A stretch of DNA of 64,000 bases from an uncultured Ruegeria sp. (GCF_947504215.1 NZ_CANNGO010000001.1:744001-808000); one strand, 5' to 3'. Positions 1 through 9,059 are shown, numbered from the stretch's first letter. Notes: generated by a model not told the origin, from the letters alone. Program-made: numbers and translations.

Positions 1-105
1 TCCAATATACTGCGCATTGTTGCCATTCGAAGCGACATGTGCTGCAACCGCCGCGAACGGCAGCTCTGTGGCCTTCGCTACTGCAGCGAAAAACACCTAC
101 GACTG

Positions 106-122
106 CAAGCAGAAGTTCGCTG
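106..122. repeat. Left arm of an inverted repeat flanking the first gene
   Basis: The 17-base stretch here is the reverse complement, with one central mismatch, of 1533-1549. The two arms lie on either side of the gene at 264-1418. This is seen directly. It could be the arms of a small intergenic repeat family or chance. No transposase or target duplication is visible. Confidence 0.4.
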
Positions 123-263
123 CGTATTCGATATGGGTTCTTCAGAATTCGAAAAGTTGCCTTTGTGTCGGGCTCCACAAACTCGCCTCCTCATTGCTAG
201 TAAACGATGTTGGCAACCACTATATAGAGTGTAGCGCGGCGCAGCGATGGCAAGACATAGACG

Positions 264-1418
264 ATGAGTGATAAAAATTCCGACGATGAGAAACCCAAGA
301 GGTTCGATATTTCCAAGCTAAGCGTGGAAATGAGCGATGAAGAACGCGCGGATACGGACAAACGGCAGCGCCGTAAGTTCAAAGACTCGTTTTCTGGTTT
401 GGGCAGCATCGGAGCGGCCCAGAAAGCCGCTCTTGGATTAGGTGTGCCAAGCGTATTTGCAGCCATGGAGCGTCAGTCTGAACTGTTGAAGCGCATCGTG
501 GACCCGGTTGGGTTACGCAGTCTGACCATGGGAATAGATCGTGCGTCTTTTGGAGTTTCAACGTCAATTTTGCACGACCTGAAATTTGACAGTCCTTTCA
601 GCCGTTTGGCGGTCGATATGGAGCGGCAATCCAAAATCGTCGACAGCCTGTCTCTGGGTATTGATCGGCAATTGGGCTTGATGCCCAGCATCTTGCAAGA
701 CTTCGAGTCCAGTTATGCTCTTGGCTTTACGCGAACGCTGGACCTACCGCGTATCGGGGCCGCTTTTTTAGCCTTAGATATCGGTAAATATGGCCGAATT
801 TTCGACAGTGTAAATGCATTGCGAGGTTTGGGACTCGGTGCAGAGTTCGGGGACCGTTTCAACATCCTTGCCACCGGCCTTACTGAGCAAATGCAGGCTT
901 TTGGCCAAATCGGCAGCATTGCGGGGACGGCGCAGATAGGACTAGGTCTGTCCGGCAGCATCGAAGAAATGCTCGCCCGGACCATCGAAGCGCAAGAGGC
1001 ATTGGCGGAACAGGAGCAAGTGCCGGTCGATGAGACAACGCGCCAAAGGCTCGCACGTCAGTTGCAAGTTCTGTGCAACATCATCACCATTCTGTCTTTC
1101 TTCATGATGGTGGCGCTCGAAATAGAAGATCGTCTTTCAGACGATGAAGACGCTGCTATTCGAGCGAACACAGAGACGATGGAGCAAATGCAAGTTTCAA
1201 TCGACGCGCTCACGTCGCAGCTACAGGAAATGACCACAGCGCAAGAGGCTGCAACGGAACAAGACAGGGCCGCTGACGCGGCTATCGCAGACCTTCTGCG
1301 TAAGATTGCCGATAGTTTGGCAGACGGACAGTCATCCGTCAGGACGGATGAAGAGCAGCCCTCTGGCCTGTCAGAGCAAACGGATAGCAGTGGAAGCAAG
1401 CCGCCATCGGAGAACTAG
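264..1418 (+). CDS. Unrecognised protein with a hydrophobic segment and C-terminal coiled coil (384 aa)
   Basis: I do not recognise this family. The N-terminal 40 residues are charged. Residues about 70-155 contain two similar units, each beginning MERQS and containing GIDR, which suggests an internal repeat. One strongly hydrophobic segment (about residues 266-290, with ITILSFFMMVALEI) could be a single membrane helix. The tail from about 300 on is Gln/Glu/Ala-rich with heptad-like spacing, consistent with a coiled coil. The start at 264 is the first ATG of the long frame and is not backed by a strong ribosome site. Base composition is less GC-biased than the housekeeping block on its right and an inverted repeat flanks it, so recent acquisition is possible. 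No function is proposed. Confidence 0.6.
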   Translation: MSDKNSDDEKPKRFDISKLSVEMSDEERADTDKRQRRKFKDSFSGLGSIGAAQKAALGLGVPSVFAAMERQSELLKRIVDPVGLRSLTMGIDRASFGVSTSILHDLKFDSPFSRLAVDMERQSKIVDSLSLGIDRQLGLMPSILQDFESSYALGFTRTLDLPRIGAAFLALDIGKYGRIFDSVNALRGLGLGAEFGDRFNILATGLTEQMQAFGQIGSIAGTAQIGLGLSGSIEEMLARTIEAQEALAEQEQVPVDETTRQRLARQLQVLCNIITILSFFMMVALEIEDRLSDDEDAAIRANTETMEQMQVSIDALTSQLQEMTTAQEAATEQDRAADAAIADLLRKIADSLADGQSSVRTDEEQPSGLSEQTDSSGSKPPSEN

Positions 1419-1624
1419 AGGTAGAATCTGCCTTCTGCCTCAAAGCCGTTTGGATTTTCCACGAAATAGCTGCTATATTTCAGCGCTTGTCATTCGCAAA
1501 GCTGCCGTTAATTGCGCTTCGCACTGCGATAGCAGCGAAGTTCTGCTTGGTGGCCAACTAGTCCGTGCCTTGCCCAACAGATTGCAAGCGCGGCGAAAGT
1601 CTGTTTTTCCCGCGTAACGGACAC

Positions 1625-2218
1625 TCACAAGTCCCGAATCCAGAACTGCAGCGGCTTCAGTGTTTCTCCTTCAACCCCTATATCCTTCCAGGAAAACTGC
1701 GCGACGACTCCTGGCAGAGGTTTATATCCTCGCGCCTTCCAGAATGCGTCCAGCGGGCGATGGTTCGCAGGCCGCATTGGGTGATCAGTAGGACGTTCGA
1801 CACCGCAAAAGGCGCATTTGAGGTAGCCCAGTGCGCGGGCGTGCGCCTCGCGCAGGTCGAAGAATTTGTGGCCTACGCCTTGCCCGCGATAGGTGGGCAG
1901 CAGGACGGATTCTGCGCAATAGAAGATGTCGTTGATATCCAGTCCGCTGCCGTCGAAGGCAGCCGCGAAGTCATCGGCGTGATCGGCCAGGGGTGCTCCG
2001 GTTGATGCACCAATCAGCGTTTCGCTGTCAAAGGCGCCGACGACGATCGCTTTGTTGCTGTCTCGGTAGGCCTGCAGGTAGTTGCGTTCGTACTCCAGAT
2101 CGCCGTCATAGAGATAAGGCCAGGCGCGGAACACCTCGATCCGCAGGAGAGCAACGTGGTCCAGCGCCTCGCCCAGCGCCTCGCCCGTCAGGGCGCGAAC
2201 ATCGGTGACCTTAGCCAT
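1625..2218 (-). CDS. GNAT-family N-acetyltransferase
   Basis: A 197-residue GNAT-fold protein, predicted to transfer an acetyl group from acetyl-CoA to an amine; the substrate is unknown. The acetyl-CoA loop is visible as YRGQGVG near residue 115. I start it at MAKVTDV (2218) rather than 25 codons earlier because this start overlaps the upstream gene's stop by 8 bases, which is typical of translational coupling, and the earlier extension is low-complexity and lies inside that gene. It is the last gene of the minus-strand run from murA. Confidence 0.8.
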   Translation of the reverse strand: MAKVTDVRALTGEALGEALDHVALLRIEVFRAWPYLYDGDLEYERNYLQAYRDSNKAIVVGAFDSETLIGASTGAPLADHADDFAAAFDGSGLDINDIFYCAESVLLPTYRGQGVGHKFFDLREAHARALGYLKCAFCGVERPTDHPMRPANHRPLDAFWKARGYKPLPGVVAQFSWKDIGVEGETLKPLQFWIRDL

Positions 2219-2609
2219 CAGAGACCTGTTTGGTCCAGTCGGCGAGATTGTAGAAAGTGGTGACGCGAGTGATCTTGCCGTCTTTGAGGTCAAAGAACGA
2301 TCCGGCGGGCAAGCGGTAGGTCTGGCCGCGCGCCTGTGGCAGGCCTTCGTCGGTTTCCAGATAGGTACCGTTAACAGTGAATTCGGCAGCGGCGCGGGTG
2401 CGGTCCTGAGCTTCGAAAATCACGATATCGGTCAGATTTTCGCGATAGCAGCGGTTCATATGGGCGCAGAAGGCGGCAAATTTCTCTTTGCCCACACGGA
2501 TCTGCCCTTCGTTTACGTGATGGGCCACGTCATCGGACAGACAAGCCAGCATGCCATCGACATCACTGGCATTGAAGGCCTCGAAATAGGTTTTGACGGT
2601 CTGGTTCAT
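2211..2609 (-). CDS. SnoaL/ketosteroid-isomerase-like protein (NTF2 fold)
   Basis: A 132-residue protein starting MNQTVKTYFEAF, with the pattern of the SnoaL/NTF2-like cone fold: an N-terminal helix pair (FEAFNASDVDGMLACL), then strands ending in TTFYNLADW. Such proteins are small hydrolases, isomerases or ligand pockets, so no reaction can be assigned. The start at 2609 sits two bases after the phosphatase stop and begins at the family's usual first residue; the longer reading frame runs back into that gene. It overlaps the GNAT gene downstream by 8 bases. Confidence 0.75.
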   Translation of the reverse strand: MNQTVKTYFEAFNASDVDGMLACLSDDVAHHVNEGQIRVGKEKFAAFCAHMNRCYRENLTDIVIFEAQDRTRAAAEFTVNGTYLETDEGLPQARGQTYRLPAGSFFDLKDGKITRVTTFYNLADWTKQVSDG

Positions 2610-2611
2610 TC

Positions 2612-3064
2612 TCACTCCGTTGGTTCGCCCCAGCGGCCTTTCAGATGCTGTACGATCTGATCGCGGGTCTGTCGGTAGTGATGTAACTTCTGTTCGCGGG
2701 TCTCGCCCATCCCGGTAGGGTCCATTATTGGCCAATAATCGACATCCAGGTGAAAAATACGGGTCAGTTCCAGCGCTTTTCGTTGGCTGGCGGGGGACAG
2801 AGAGACGATCAGATCAAACGAACTGAGGTCGTCGCCCCATTCCTGCATCTCGTCAAACGACCGCGAGCGGTGGCGCGACAGTTCCACCCCCATTTCCTGA
2901 CAGACCGCGATGCAGAAGCCATCAATCTCGAGATCGTTATGCACGCCTGCGGATTGGACATATGTGCCGGTGCCATAGAATTTCTTCATGATGCCTTCGG
3001 CCATCGGGGACCGAACCGAATTGTGATCGCAACAGAACAGGATGGACTGTGGCAACGACTTCAC
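2612..3064 (-). CDS. Low-molecular-weight protein-tyrosine-phosphatase family protein
   Basis: A 150-residue member of the LMW-PTP/arsenate-reductase fold. The phosphate-binding loop C-X5-R is present as CDHNSVR at residues 12-18 followed by S, and the general-acid Asp appears in the late DPTG motif (about residue 115). The lengths match the family. Substrate is unknown: tyrosine phosphate, or arsenate for the thioredoxin-type relatives. It follows the UPF0262 gene with a 3-base gap in the murA-hisD block, an arrangement I recall as conserved in Rhodobacterales. Confidence 0.85.
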   Translation of the reverse strand: MKSLPQSILFCCDHNSVRSPMAEGIMKKFYGTGTYVQSAGVHNDLEIDGFCIAVCQEMGVELSRHRSRSFDEMQEWGDDLSSFDLIVSLSPASQRKALELTRIFHLDVDYWPIMDPTGMGETREQKLHHYRQTRDQIVQHLKGRWGEPTE

Positions 3065-3067
3065 GCG

Positions 3068-3547
3068 TCAGCCTCCGAAATGCAGCACGCAGATCAGCGT
3101 GAACAGACGGCGGGCCGTATCGGTGTCGATACTGGCCTTGCCCTCCAGCCGTTCCTGCAACACCCGGCTGCCTTCGTTATGGATACCGCGCCGCGCCATG
3201 TCGATGGTTTCGATCTGACTGGGCGGTAGGGTTTTGACCGCGTCAAAGTAGCTTTCGCAGATCTGAAAATAGTCTTTGACCACCTGTCGAAACGGACCCA
3301 ACGACAAATGGAATTCCGCCGCTTTTTCGCTTGCTTCCGTCGCGATGTCGAACACCAAACGCTTGTCGCGGACTGATAGCTGCACATGGTAAGGACCATC
3401 GGGCACGGCACGGTCGTCCCGCGCGGGCAGCGCAAAGGTGTTGTCTTCCAGCAAGTCAAAGATGGCGACCTTGCGCTCCTGCTCGATCTCGGGGGTCGGC
3501 GGGGGCAGGTTTCGGTCGTCCAGTTCGATATGCGTAATTCGGGTCAT
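3068..3547 (-). CDS. UPF0262 family protein
   Basis: A 159-residue conserved alphaproteobacterial protein of unknown function, recognised by the N-terminal strand pattern ITHIELDD, the central LSLGPFRQVVKDYFQICESY and the C-terminal RRLFTLICVLHFGG. No catalytic motif is evident. I choose MTRITHIE at 3547; a start five codons upstream (3562) is also open. It lies between hisD and the phosphatase gene and is probably cotranscribed with them. Confidence 0.85.
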   Translation of the reverse strand: MTRITHIELDDRNLPPPTPEIEQERKVAIFDLLEDNTFALPARDDRAVPDGPYHVQLSVRDKRLVFDIATEASEKAAEFHLSLGPFRQVVKDYFQICESYFDAVKTLPPSQIETIDMARRGIHNEGSRVLQERLEGKASIDTDTARRLFTLICVLHFGG

Positions 3548-3643
3548 TTTCGTGCGGTCCATTCAGATCAGAACAGACCTAACCCAAGCGCGCCGAGGGG
3601 GCAACGCCGCGATCGGCAACCACCCAAAAGACGTTGCGCGCCT

Positions 3644-4945
3644 TCAATCGTTCAATCTGTCCAGCCGCGCCTGAACGGACAGCCCGTGCGCCTCGAGGCT
3701 TTCGGATTGCGCCAATTTCGCGGCGGCAGGACCAATGATGCGCAAGGCTTGCGGTGTCATCCGGCTGAGCGTGGTCCGCTTTAGAAAATCCATCACGCTG
3801 AGCCCGGATGAAAACCGTGCCGACCGCGCCGTTGGCAGCACATGATTGGGGCCACCAACGTAATCGCCAATCGCTTCGGGCGTGTACTGGCCCAGAAAAA
3901 TTGCACCGGCGTGAATGGTTTTGTCGCAAAGACCCGCCGGGTCGGCTACGCAAAGCTCCAGATGCTCGGGCGCGATGCGATTGGACAGCATCGCGGCCTC
4001 GTCCAGATTGCGAACGGTGATGACGGCACCGTAATCGCGCCAGCTGGCGCCTGCGATGACACGGCGTTGCAGCGTTTCCAGACGTTTTTCAACAGCCTGC
4101 GCCACAGATCGCCCAAAAGCAGCGTCATCAGTGATCAGAATGGACTGGGCGCTTTCGTCATGTTCGGCCTGGCTGAGCAGGTCCAGCGCGATCCAGTCGG
4201 AATCATTGTCCTTGTCCGCGATCACCAGGATTTCCGATGGACCAGCGATCATGTCGATCCCGACCTTGCCGAACACCCGCCGTTTCGCGGCGGCAACATA
4301 GGCATTGCCCGGACCTGTGATCTTATCCACTGGCGGAATCGTTTCGGTTCCATAGGCCAGTGCGGCAATCGCCTGCGCCCCGCCGATGCGGTAAATCTCA
4401 TCAACGCCTGACAATTTCGCCGCAAGCAGGACAAGCGGGTTCACCTGCCCGTCCGGGGTTGGCACAGCGATCGCCAAACGCGAAACACCAGCCACCTTGG
4501 CAGGGATTGCGTTCATAAGAACAGACGACGGATAAGACGCCAGCCCACCCGGCACATAGAGCCCGGCAGCGGAAACAGCTGACCAACGCCAGCCCAAAGT
4601 TGCGCCGGCATCATCCGCCCACTCGCGATCCTCGGGCATTTGTTTTTCGTGATAGGCACGGATGCGATCCGCAGCCAGTTCCAGCGCGACGCGATCTTGT
4701 GTCGTGACTGTGGCGACCGCGTCGGCAATCTCGGACTTGCTGAAGGCCAGCGTGTCCGGGGTCAGTTCCAGCCGGTCGAACTTCGCCGTCAATTCGATCA
4801 CGGCCGCATCGCCCCGGCTGCGTACGTCTTCGATGATTTGCGCAACAACCGCGTCGACGTCGGGGCTGTCTTCGCGCTTGGCAGTTAGCAGCGCTTGAAA
4901 GGCGGCCTCGAAATCGGGCGATATGGTCTCAAGGAAAACGGGCAT
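3644..4945 (-). CDS. hisD: Histidinol dehydrogenase
   Basis: A full-length 433-residue HisD, catalysing the last two steps of histidine synthesis: histidinol to histidinal to histidine with two NAD+. Diagnostic segments are AAGLYVPGGLASYPSSVLMN, the substrate loop DKITGPGNAYVAAAK, the zinc-ligand region LSQAEHDE and the catalytic IAPEHLE (the Glu-His pair used for water activation). The C-terminal GGPNHVLPT is also typical. The gene is part of the murA-DUF2948-hisD-UPF0262 block and not of a his operon, as is usual in Rhodobacterales. A GNAT gene separates it from DUF2948 here. Confidence 0.97.
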   Translation of the reverse strand: MPVFLETISPDFEAAFQALLTAKREDSPDVDAVVAQIIEDVRSRGDAAVIELTAKFDRLELTPDTLAFSKSEIADAVATVTTQDRVALELAADRIRAYHEKQMPEDREWADDAGATLGWRWSAVSAAGLYVPGGLASYPSSVLMNAIPAKVAGVSRLAIAVPTPDGQVNPLVLLAAKLSGVDEIYRIGGAQAIAALAYGTETIPPVDKITGPGNAYVAAAKRRVFGKVGIDMIAGPSEILVIADKDNDSDWIALDLLSQAEHDESAQSILITDDAAFGRSVAQAVEKRLETLQRRVIAGASWRDYGAVITVRNLDEAAMLSNRIAPEHLELCVADPAGLCDKTIHAGAIFLGQYTPEAIGDYVGGPNHVLPTARSARFSSGLSVMDFLKRTTLSRMTPQALRIIGPAAAKLAQSESLEAHGLSVQARLDRLND

Positions 4946-5004
4946 GATCTGTCACTCCGGGCGTTTCAACGGGACATATCGCCGGGATGGGCCAGCCTCA
5001 ACCC

Positions 5005-5523
5005 TCAGTCCGTGGGGTGCAGCGATTTGCGCATCGCAAAACACGACAGGTCATTGCGTTCGCTGCACTGACCCGTGGCCACCCATCCGTTCTTCCGATA
5101 GAAATCCTGCGCGGTCCGTGTGGCCTCCAGATGGGCCTTGGGATGCCCGGCTGAATTGATTTCTTGCTCAAGCTGGTTTAGCATAGCCACTCCGAGGCCG
5201 CGACCAGTGTGGTTGGGGTCAACGTAAAGTAAAGTGATCTCGTCCATTCGCAGGCCACCGACCGCTGCGACCTGTCCACCATAGTCGGCAACCCAGAGTA
5301 CAGATCCAGACTGAACCCAATCTCGGAGTGTTTCAGGAGTTTTGTTGGCCGTCCATTCTGCCAGTACCTGCGGATCGTCTTCATGATCCGCAGCGCATAG
5401 GCGCGTGATTGAGCGTATAAGCACATCGCTCATTTCAAACACATCAAACACAGTCGCACGTCGCAGCTCTAACCCGTCGGGCTGCTTGTTGAACGCTTGT
5501 GGGATACCGCGCTTGTTTCCCAT
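5005..5523 (-). CDS. GNAT-family N-acetyltransferase
   Basis: A 172-residue GNAT protein with the acetyl-CoA motif A at HTGRGLGVAML (about residues 115-125) and the family's LEATRTAQDFYRKNGW C-terminal motif. The target is unknown. Its ATG directly follows the stop of the DUF2948 gene (TAG-ATG abutting), and it sits between DUF2948 and hisD, two genes I recall as neighbours in related genomes, so it may be a lineage-specific addition to the operon. Confidence 0.85.
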   Translation of the reverse strand: MGNKRGIPQAFNKQPDGLELRRATVFDVFEMSDVLIRSITRLCAADHEDDPQVLAEWTANKTPETLRDWVQSGSVLWVADYGGQVAAVGGLRMDEITLLYVDPNHTGRGLGVAMLNQLEQEINSAGHPKAHLEATRTAQDFYRKNGWVATGQCSERNDLSCFAMRKSLHPTD

Positions 5524-6000
5524 CTACTCGGGATGATGTGGCGCGTGACCTGACGGGGCTTTGTAAGGGCGAGTCACGTCCTTGAGCGTAGCATCCAGCG
5601 CCTCAACCGCTAGCCGGATTGCACCGTCACCTGCCAAGGTCAACAAAACATGACCCGCGCCATCTTCGCCGGGTTCAAAATCGACCGACAACAAAGATAA
5701 GATCATGTCCTGATCACTCCGGTCGATCCCCTGACTGGCAACAGACAGAACAGAATCGAACATCAAAACGGCCTGAACCCGCTCGAACGACCGGTTCCGC
5801 CGCGCCGCCGCGTCCCTGTCTTCCCATCGAAAGCGATTCAACAGCAGGGCAAAGCGACGCTGCGATGGCTTCCATGTCATCTCGGTGACCGGAAAGATCG
5901 CGTCCTGCGCCAGGGTCGATATCACCTGCAGGTCATCGCCATCTTCGGCACCAAGGTTCAGCGGCGCCTCGCGCCCGTCTTCAAAACTTGCGTCTGTCAT
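5524..6000 (-). CDS. DUF2948 family protein
   Basis: A 158-residue protein of the alphaproteobacterial DUF2948 family, whose role is not known. Recognised by LNLGAEDGDDLQVISTLAQDA near the N terminus, the RFALLLNRFRWED centre and the DVTRPYKAPSGHAPHHP tail. Its ATG overlaps the last base of the murA stop codon, so it is very likely translated from the murA message. Confidence 0.85.
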   Translation of the reverse strand: MTDASFEDGREAPLNLGAEDGDDLQVISTLAQDAIFPVTEMTWKPSQRRFALLLNRFRWEDRDAAARRNRSFERVQAVLMFDSVLSVASQGIDRSDQDMILSLLSVDFEPGEDGAGHVLLTLAGDGAIRLAVEALDATLKDVTRPYKAPSGHAPHHPE

Positions 6001-7265
6001 TAACCTTTGATCCGTTCAATCTTTGCGCCCACGCCTTCCAGCTTGCGCACCACATGCTCATATCCGCGATCAAGATGATAGACCCGACTGACTGTTGTTT
6101 CGCCCTCGGCGGCCAGCCCGGCAAGGATCAACGAGACTGACGCGCGCAAATCCGTCGCCATCACAGGTGCACCTTTCAGACGTTCAACGCCCTTCACAGT
6201 GGCCGTCCCGCCATGTACCTCGATATCTGCGCCCATACGGACCAGTTCCGGAGCATGCATGAACCGGTTCTCAAAGATACGCTCTTCCAGCACCGAGGCA
6301 CCCTCGGCTGTACACATCAGCGCCATCATCTGCGCCTGCAGGTCGGTCGGGAAGCCCGGGAAAGGTTCTGTCACTACATCAACCGCAGCCACACGACCAT
6401 TCTTGCGCGTCACTTTCAGTCCCTTGTCGGTTTCTTCAACACTGACACCCGCCGCATCCAGTTTGGCTGCGAAGGATTCAACCAGCCGCATGCGTCCGCC
6501 CAGCAGCTCTACCTCACCACCGCAAATGGCCGGAGCCAGCATATAGGTGCCCAGCTCAATCCGGTCCGTCACTACCTGATGGGTCGCGCCGTGCAGACGG
6601 TCGACACCCTGAATTTCGATCGTCGAAGTCCCCTCGCCCGCAATCTGCGCGCCCATCTTGCGCAGGCATTCGACCAGATCGACAATCTCGGGCTCGCGTG
6701 CGGCGTTTTTCAGGACTGTTGTGCCCTTGGCCAGCGTCGCGGCCATGACGATGTTTTCCGTCGCCCCGACCGAGGCAAAGCGCATTTCATGCACGGCACC
6801 TTTCAACCCGCCAGCGGCCTTGGCGTAGAGGTATCCATCCTTCAGTTCAATCTCGGCCCCCAGGGCCTCAAGACCTTCGACGTGTAAATCCATCGGGCGT
6901 GCGCCAATCGCACATCCCCCCGGCAGTGACACAACCGCATGCCCAAAGCGCGCCAGCAAAGGACCCAGCACCAGATTTGAGGCGCGCATCTTGCGCACGA
7001 TTTCGTAGTCGGCCGTCTGACTGGTCAAATCGTGACTGGACATCGCCTGAACCTGGCCATCTTGCAGCGAAGACACCTCGGCCCCCAGCGATTGCAGCAA
7101 GGCCGTCATTGTTTTGATGTCACTGAGGCGCGGCGCGTTGGTCAGCGTCAGCGGTTCTTCGCTGAGCAGAGTCGCGGGCATCAGCGTCAGACACGCGTTT
7201 TTGGCCCCCGCAATCGGTATCTGACCGTTCAGCGGCCCGTTGCCCGTCACCAGAATCGAATCCAT
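6000..7265 (-). CDS. murA: UDP-N-acetylglucosamine 1-carboxyvinyltransferase
   Basis: A 421-residue MurA, the first committed enzyme of peptidoglycan synthesis: it adds enolpyruvate from PEP to UDP-GlcNAc in the cytoplasm. The two-domain inside-out barrel is full length. The catalytic, fosfomycin-sensitive cysteine is present at residue 118 in [10 protein letters not shown]. The N-terminal GAKNACL (residues 20-26) holds the conserved Lys-Asn pair, and [16 protein letters not shown] is the usual C-terminal motif. It leads the minus-strand block and overlaps DUF2948 by one base. Confidence 0.98.
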   Translation of the reverse strand: MDSILVTGNGPLNGQIPIAGAKNACLTLMPATLLSEEPLTLTNAPRLSDIKTMTALLQSLGAEVSSLQDGQVQAMSSHDLTSQTADYEIVRKMRASNLVLGPLLARFGHAVVSLPGGCAIGARPMDLHVEGLEALGAEIELKDGYLYAKAAGGLKGAVHEMRFASVGATENIVMAATLAKGTTVLKNAAREPEIVDLVECLRKMGAQIAGEGTSTIEIQGVDRLHGATHQVVTDRIELGTYMLAPAICGGEVELLGGRMRLVESFAAKLDAAGVSVEETDKGLKVTRKNGRVAAVDVVTEPFPGFPTDLQAQMMALMCTAEGASVLEERIFENRFMHAPELVRMGADIEVHGGTATVKGVERLKGAPVMATDLRASVSLILAGLAAEGETTVSRVYHLDRGYEHVVRKLEGVGAKIERIKG

Positions 7266-7271
7266 CTGCTC

Positions 7272-7427
7272 TTATCCCTCGTCTTTGCCGACCTTGTCAT
7301 CCGAAGTCGCGCGCGCCTTAGCCTGAGCCTTGCGCCGTGCAAGGTTGGCCTTGAGCGAAGCCTTCAGCCTGTCTTCGCGCGTTTCGCCGGATTTGCCGTG
7401 TTTTTTAGGTGAAGTTTTATCTGCCAT
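7272..7427 (-). CDS. Small lysine/arginine-rich conserved protein (51 aa)
   Basis: A short frame immediately upstream of murA encodes a 51-residue, highly basic protein beginning MADKTSPKKHGKSG, with RLKASLKANLARRKAQAKAR in the middle and an acidic tail. I recall similar unnamed small proteins next to murA in roseobacters, but function is unknown. The ATG at 7427 is preceded by a purine-rich stretch (CAGGAGG just upstream of the leader), and the stop is six bases before the murA ATG, so it is probably the first gene of the operon. Confidence 0.6.
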   Translation of the reverse strand: MADKTSPKKHGKSGETREDRLKASLKANLARRKAQAKARATSDDKVGKDEG

Positions 7428-7510
7428 TCCCTTTCTCTACAGGAGGCGAAAAAAACCGTCCAGACACCCTTGCGCCGCGTTTCGTTTAAGTCTAATCACC
7501 CGCCCACAGC

Positions 7511-7585
<75 letters not shown>

Positions 7586-7941
7586 TCCAATCGCCCTTGT
7601 TTTTATGCTCGTCCTTGTATTAAGGGCACACCCTATGTCTGGTGTCCAAGCTGTTGTAGCGCGCACGTCCCAGGGTCCAGCGACCGACCGTAGCGTTAAA
7701 CATTGTGGCAGCACCCAACTCATAACGGACACGTTCTGGCAATAATTATGCCTATGTTTGCATGTATCGCTACTTAATCTTGCCGATGTGTTTACAAGTC
7801 CAGTTTTAACGAGGGGGTCTTTCGGCGAGGTGAGTGGGGTGAGCGCAAGACCAGTTACTTGGCAATTCAGTTTTGCTGCTCACCCCGCATTTGTAATCGG
7901 AGCCAAGTGGATGGCAAGCAAACATTAAAGCGCCCTGCATA
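7586..7941. other. Intergenic region with a long hairpin at 7836-7886
   Basis: No coding signal is convincing in these 356 bases between tRNA-Thr and the 3' end of the GlxA-type regulator. The one structured element is GGGGTGAGC (7836-7844) facing GCTCACCCC (7878-7886), a perfect 9-bp stem with further GCAA/TTGC pairing inside. There is no T-run on either side, so it is a weak candidate for a terminator and could be a processed 3' structure or a protein site. Confidence 0.45.
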
Positions 7942-8892
7942 TCAGTCGATTTTGCTCTTTTGTGCATGCGGCGTTACGCCAAAACTTGAACGATAGACTC
8001 GGGAGAAATGTCCGGGGTTCTCGAACCCGCAGGCCATTGCGACCTCGGTGACCGAGGCCTCTGTCTGCAAGAGCAGTTTTTGCGCCCGCTCAAGACGCAT
8101 TTCCATAAAATACTTCTTGGGCGACGTGTTCAGATACTTCCCGAACAACCGCTCCAATTGACGGGTGGAAATCTCTAACTGGTCGGCAATGTGCGACGGG
8201 GACACCGGTGCGTCGATGCTGTCCTGCATTATATGGATCGCTTTGGCCAAATGTGCGTTTCGCATGCCATTGCGCGATTGCAAGGAAACGCGTTGTTTGG
8301 CGGTTGCGTTTCGGACCGCGTTATAAACCATCTGATCGGCGACATCGATTGCCAGCTCTTCGCCATGGTCCTGTTCGATCAGATGCAACATCAGATCCGC
8401 CGTCGCGGTCCCACCCGATGCGGTGATGTGTTTTTCGTCAGCAACAAAAACGCTTCGCACCAGATTGACCTCTGGAAAGGCCTCCATGAAAGCATCGTGG
8501 TACTCCCAGTGTATCGCCGCCTGCATTCCATCCAGAAACCCTGCCTCGGCCAACAACCAAGCCCCTGAGCATAATGCGCCAATCGATGTACCACCCGCGC
8601 GCGCGCGCCGCAGTGTGGCCAACAACGGACGCGTGACATGGTCGCGCATGTGAATACCTGACAGGACAAACAGCTGGTCACATTTTGGCAGCCCGTCGAG
8701 ACCGGAATGAACCAGCGTGACCGAGCCGTTCGAGCACACCGCGTGTTCGCCATCCTCTGACACAAAAGACCATTCATACAGGTCTTTGCCGCTGACAAGG
8801 TTCGCAATGCGCAAAGGCTCAACCGCGCAGGAAAAGGCGAGGTGCGAGAACTCCTCGATCAGGACGAAGGTGATGTGCCGGGTTTGGCGCAT
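7942..8892 (-). CDS. GlxA family transcriptional regulator (DJ-1/PfpI domain plus AraC HTH)
   Basis: About 316 residues. The N-terminal half has the class-I amidotransferase/DJ-1-like fold (FVLIEEFSHLAF at the start; GALCSGAWLLAEAGFLDG, with the nucleophile-elbow-like Cys); the C-terminal 100 residues are a double AraC helix-turn-helix (HIADQLEISTRQLERLF, and VTEVAMACGFENPGHFSRVYR). Relatives of this class (GbdR, CdhR) sense glycine betaine or carnitine derivatives, which fits the betaine-type genes to the right; that link is inference. ATG 8892 is preferred over the TTG four codons upstream. It is transcribed away from the GntR gene at 9060. Confidence 0.85.
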   Translation of the reverse strand: MRQTRHITFVLIEEFSHLAFSCAVEPLRIANLVSGKDLYEWSFVSEDGEHAVCSNGSVTLVHSGLDGLPKCDQLFVLSGIHMRDHVTRPLLATLRRARAGGTSIGALCSGAWLLAEAGFLDGMQAAIHWEYHDAFMEAFPEVNLVRSVFVADEKHITASGGTATADLMLHLIEQDHGEELAIDVADQMVYNAVRNATAKQRVSLQSRNGMRNAHLAKAIHIMQDSIDAPVSPSHIADQLEISTRQLERLFGKYLNTSPKKYFMEMRLERAQKLLLQTEASVTEVAMACGFENPGHFSRVYRSSFGVTPHAQKSKID

Positions 8893-8969
8893 ATACGGTA
8901 CCAATTTACGATTCAGGGCCCAAAAGCCCAGGGTGTTTTCCAGGTCCCCTATGCTGCATGATTTTTTTC

Positions 8970-8985
8970 TGTATACAAGTTGTAT
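8970..8985. promoter_or_regulatory. Palindromic operator candidate in the glxA-gntR divergent region
   Basis: The sequence holds ATACAA-G-TTGTAT (8973-8985), a perfect 6+6 inverted repeat, overlapping the 8-base palindrome TGTATACA (8970-8977). GntR regulators of the FCD class typically bind TTGTATAC-like palindromes, so this is the best candidate for the site of the GntR protein encoded 75 bases downstream. The site is seen directly; the assignment is inference. Confidence 0.5.
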
Positions 8986-9059
8986 TTATTTCGCATACAC
9001 ATCGGCAAGATGTCGGTCAGATCGCGATTCGACCCGACTGAGCCGCGCAAAGGTCAGGA

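Noticed and set aside
17..271. 84-codon frame at the left edge
   Set aside because: No ribosome site, no recognisable family, and it overlaps the start of the gene at 264.
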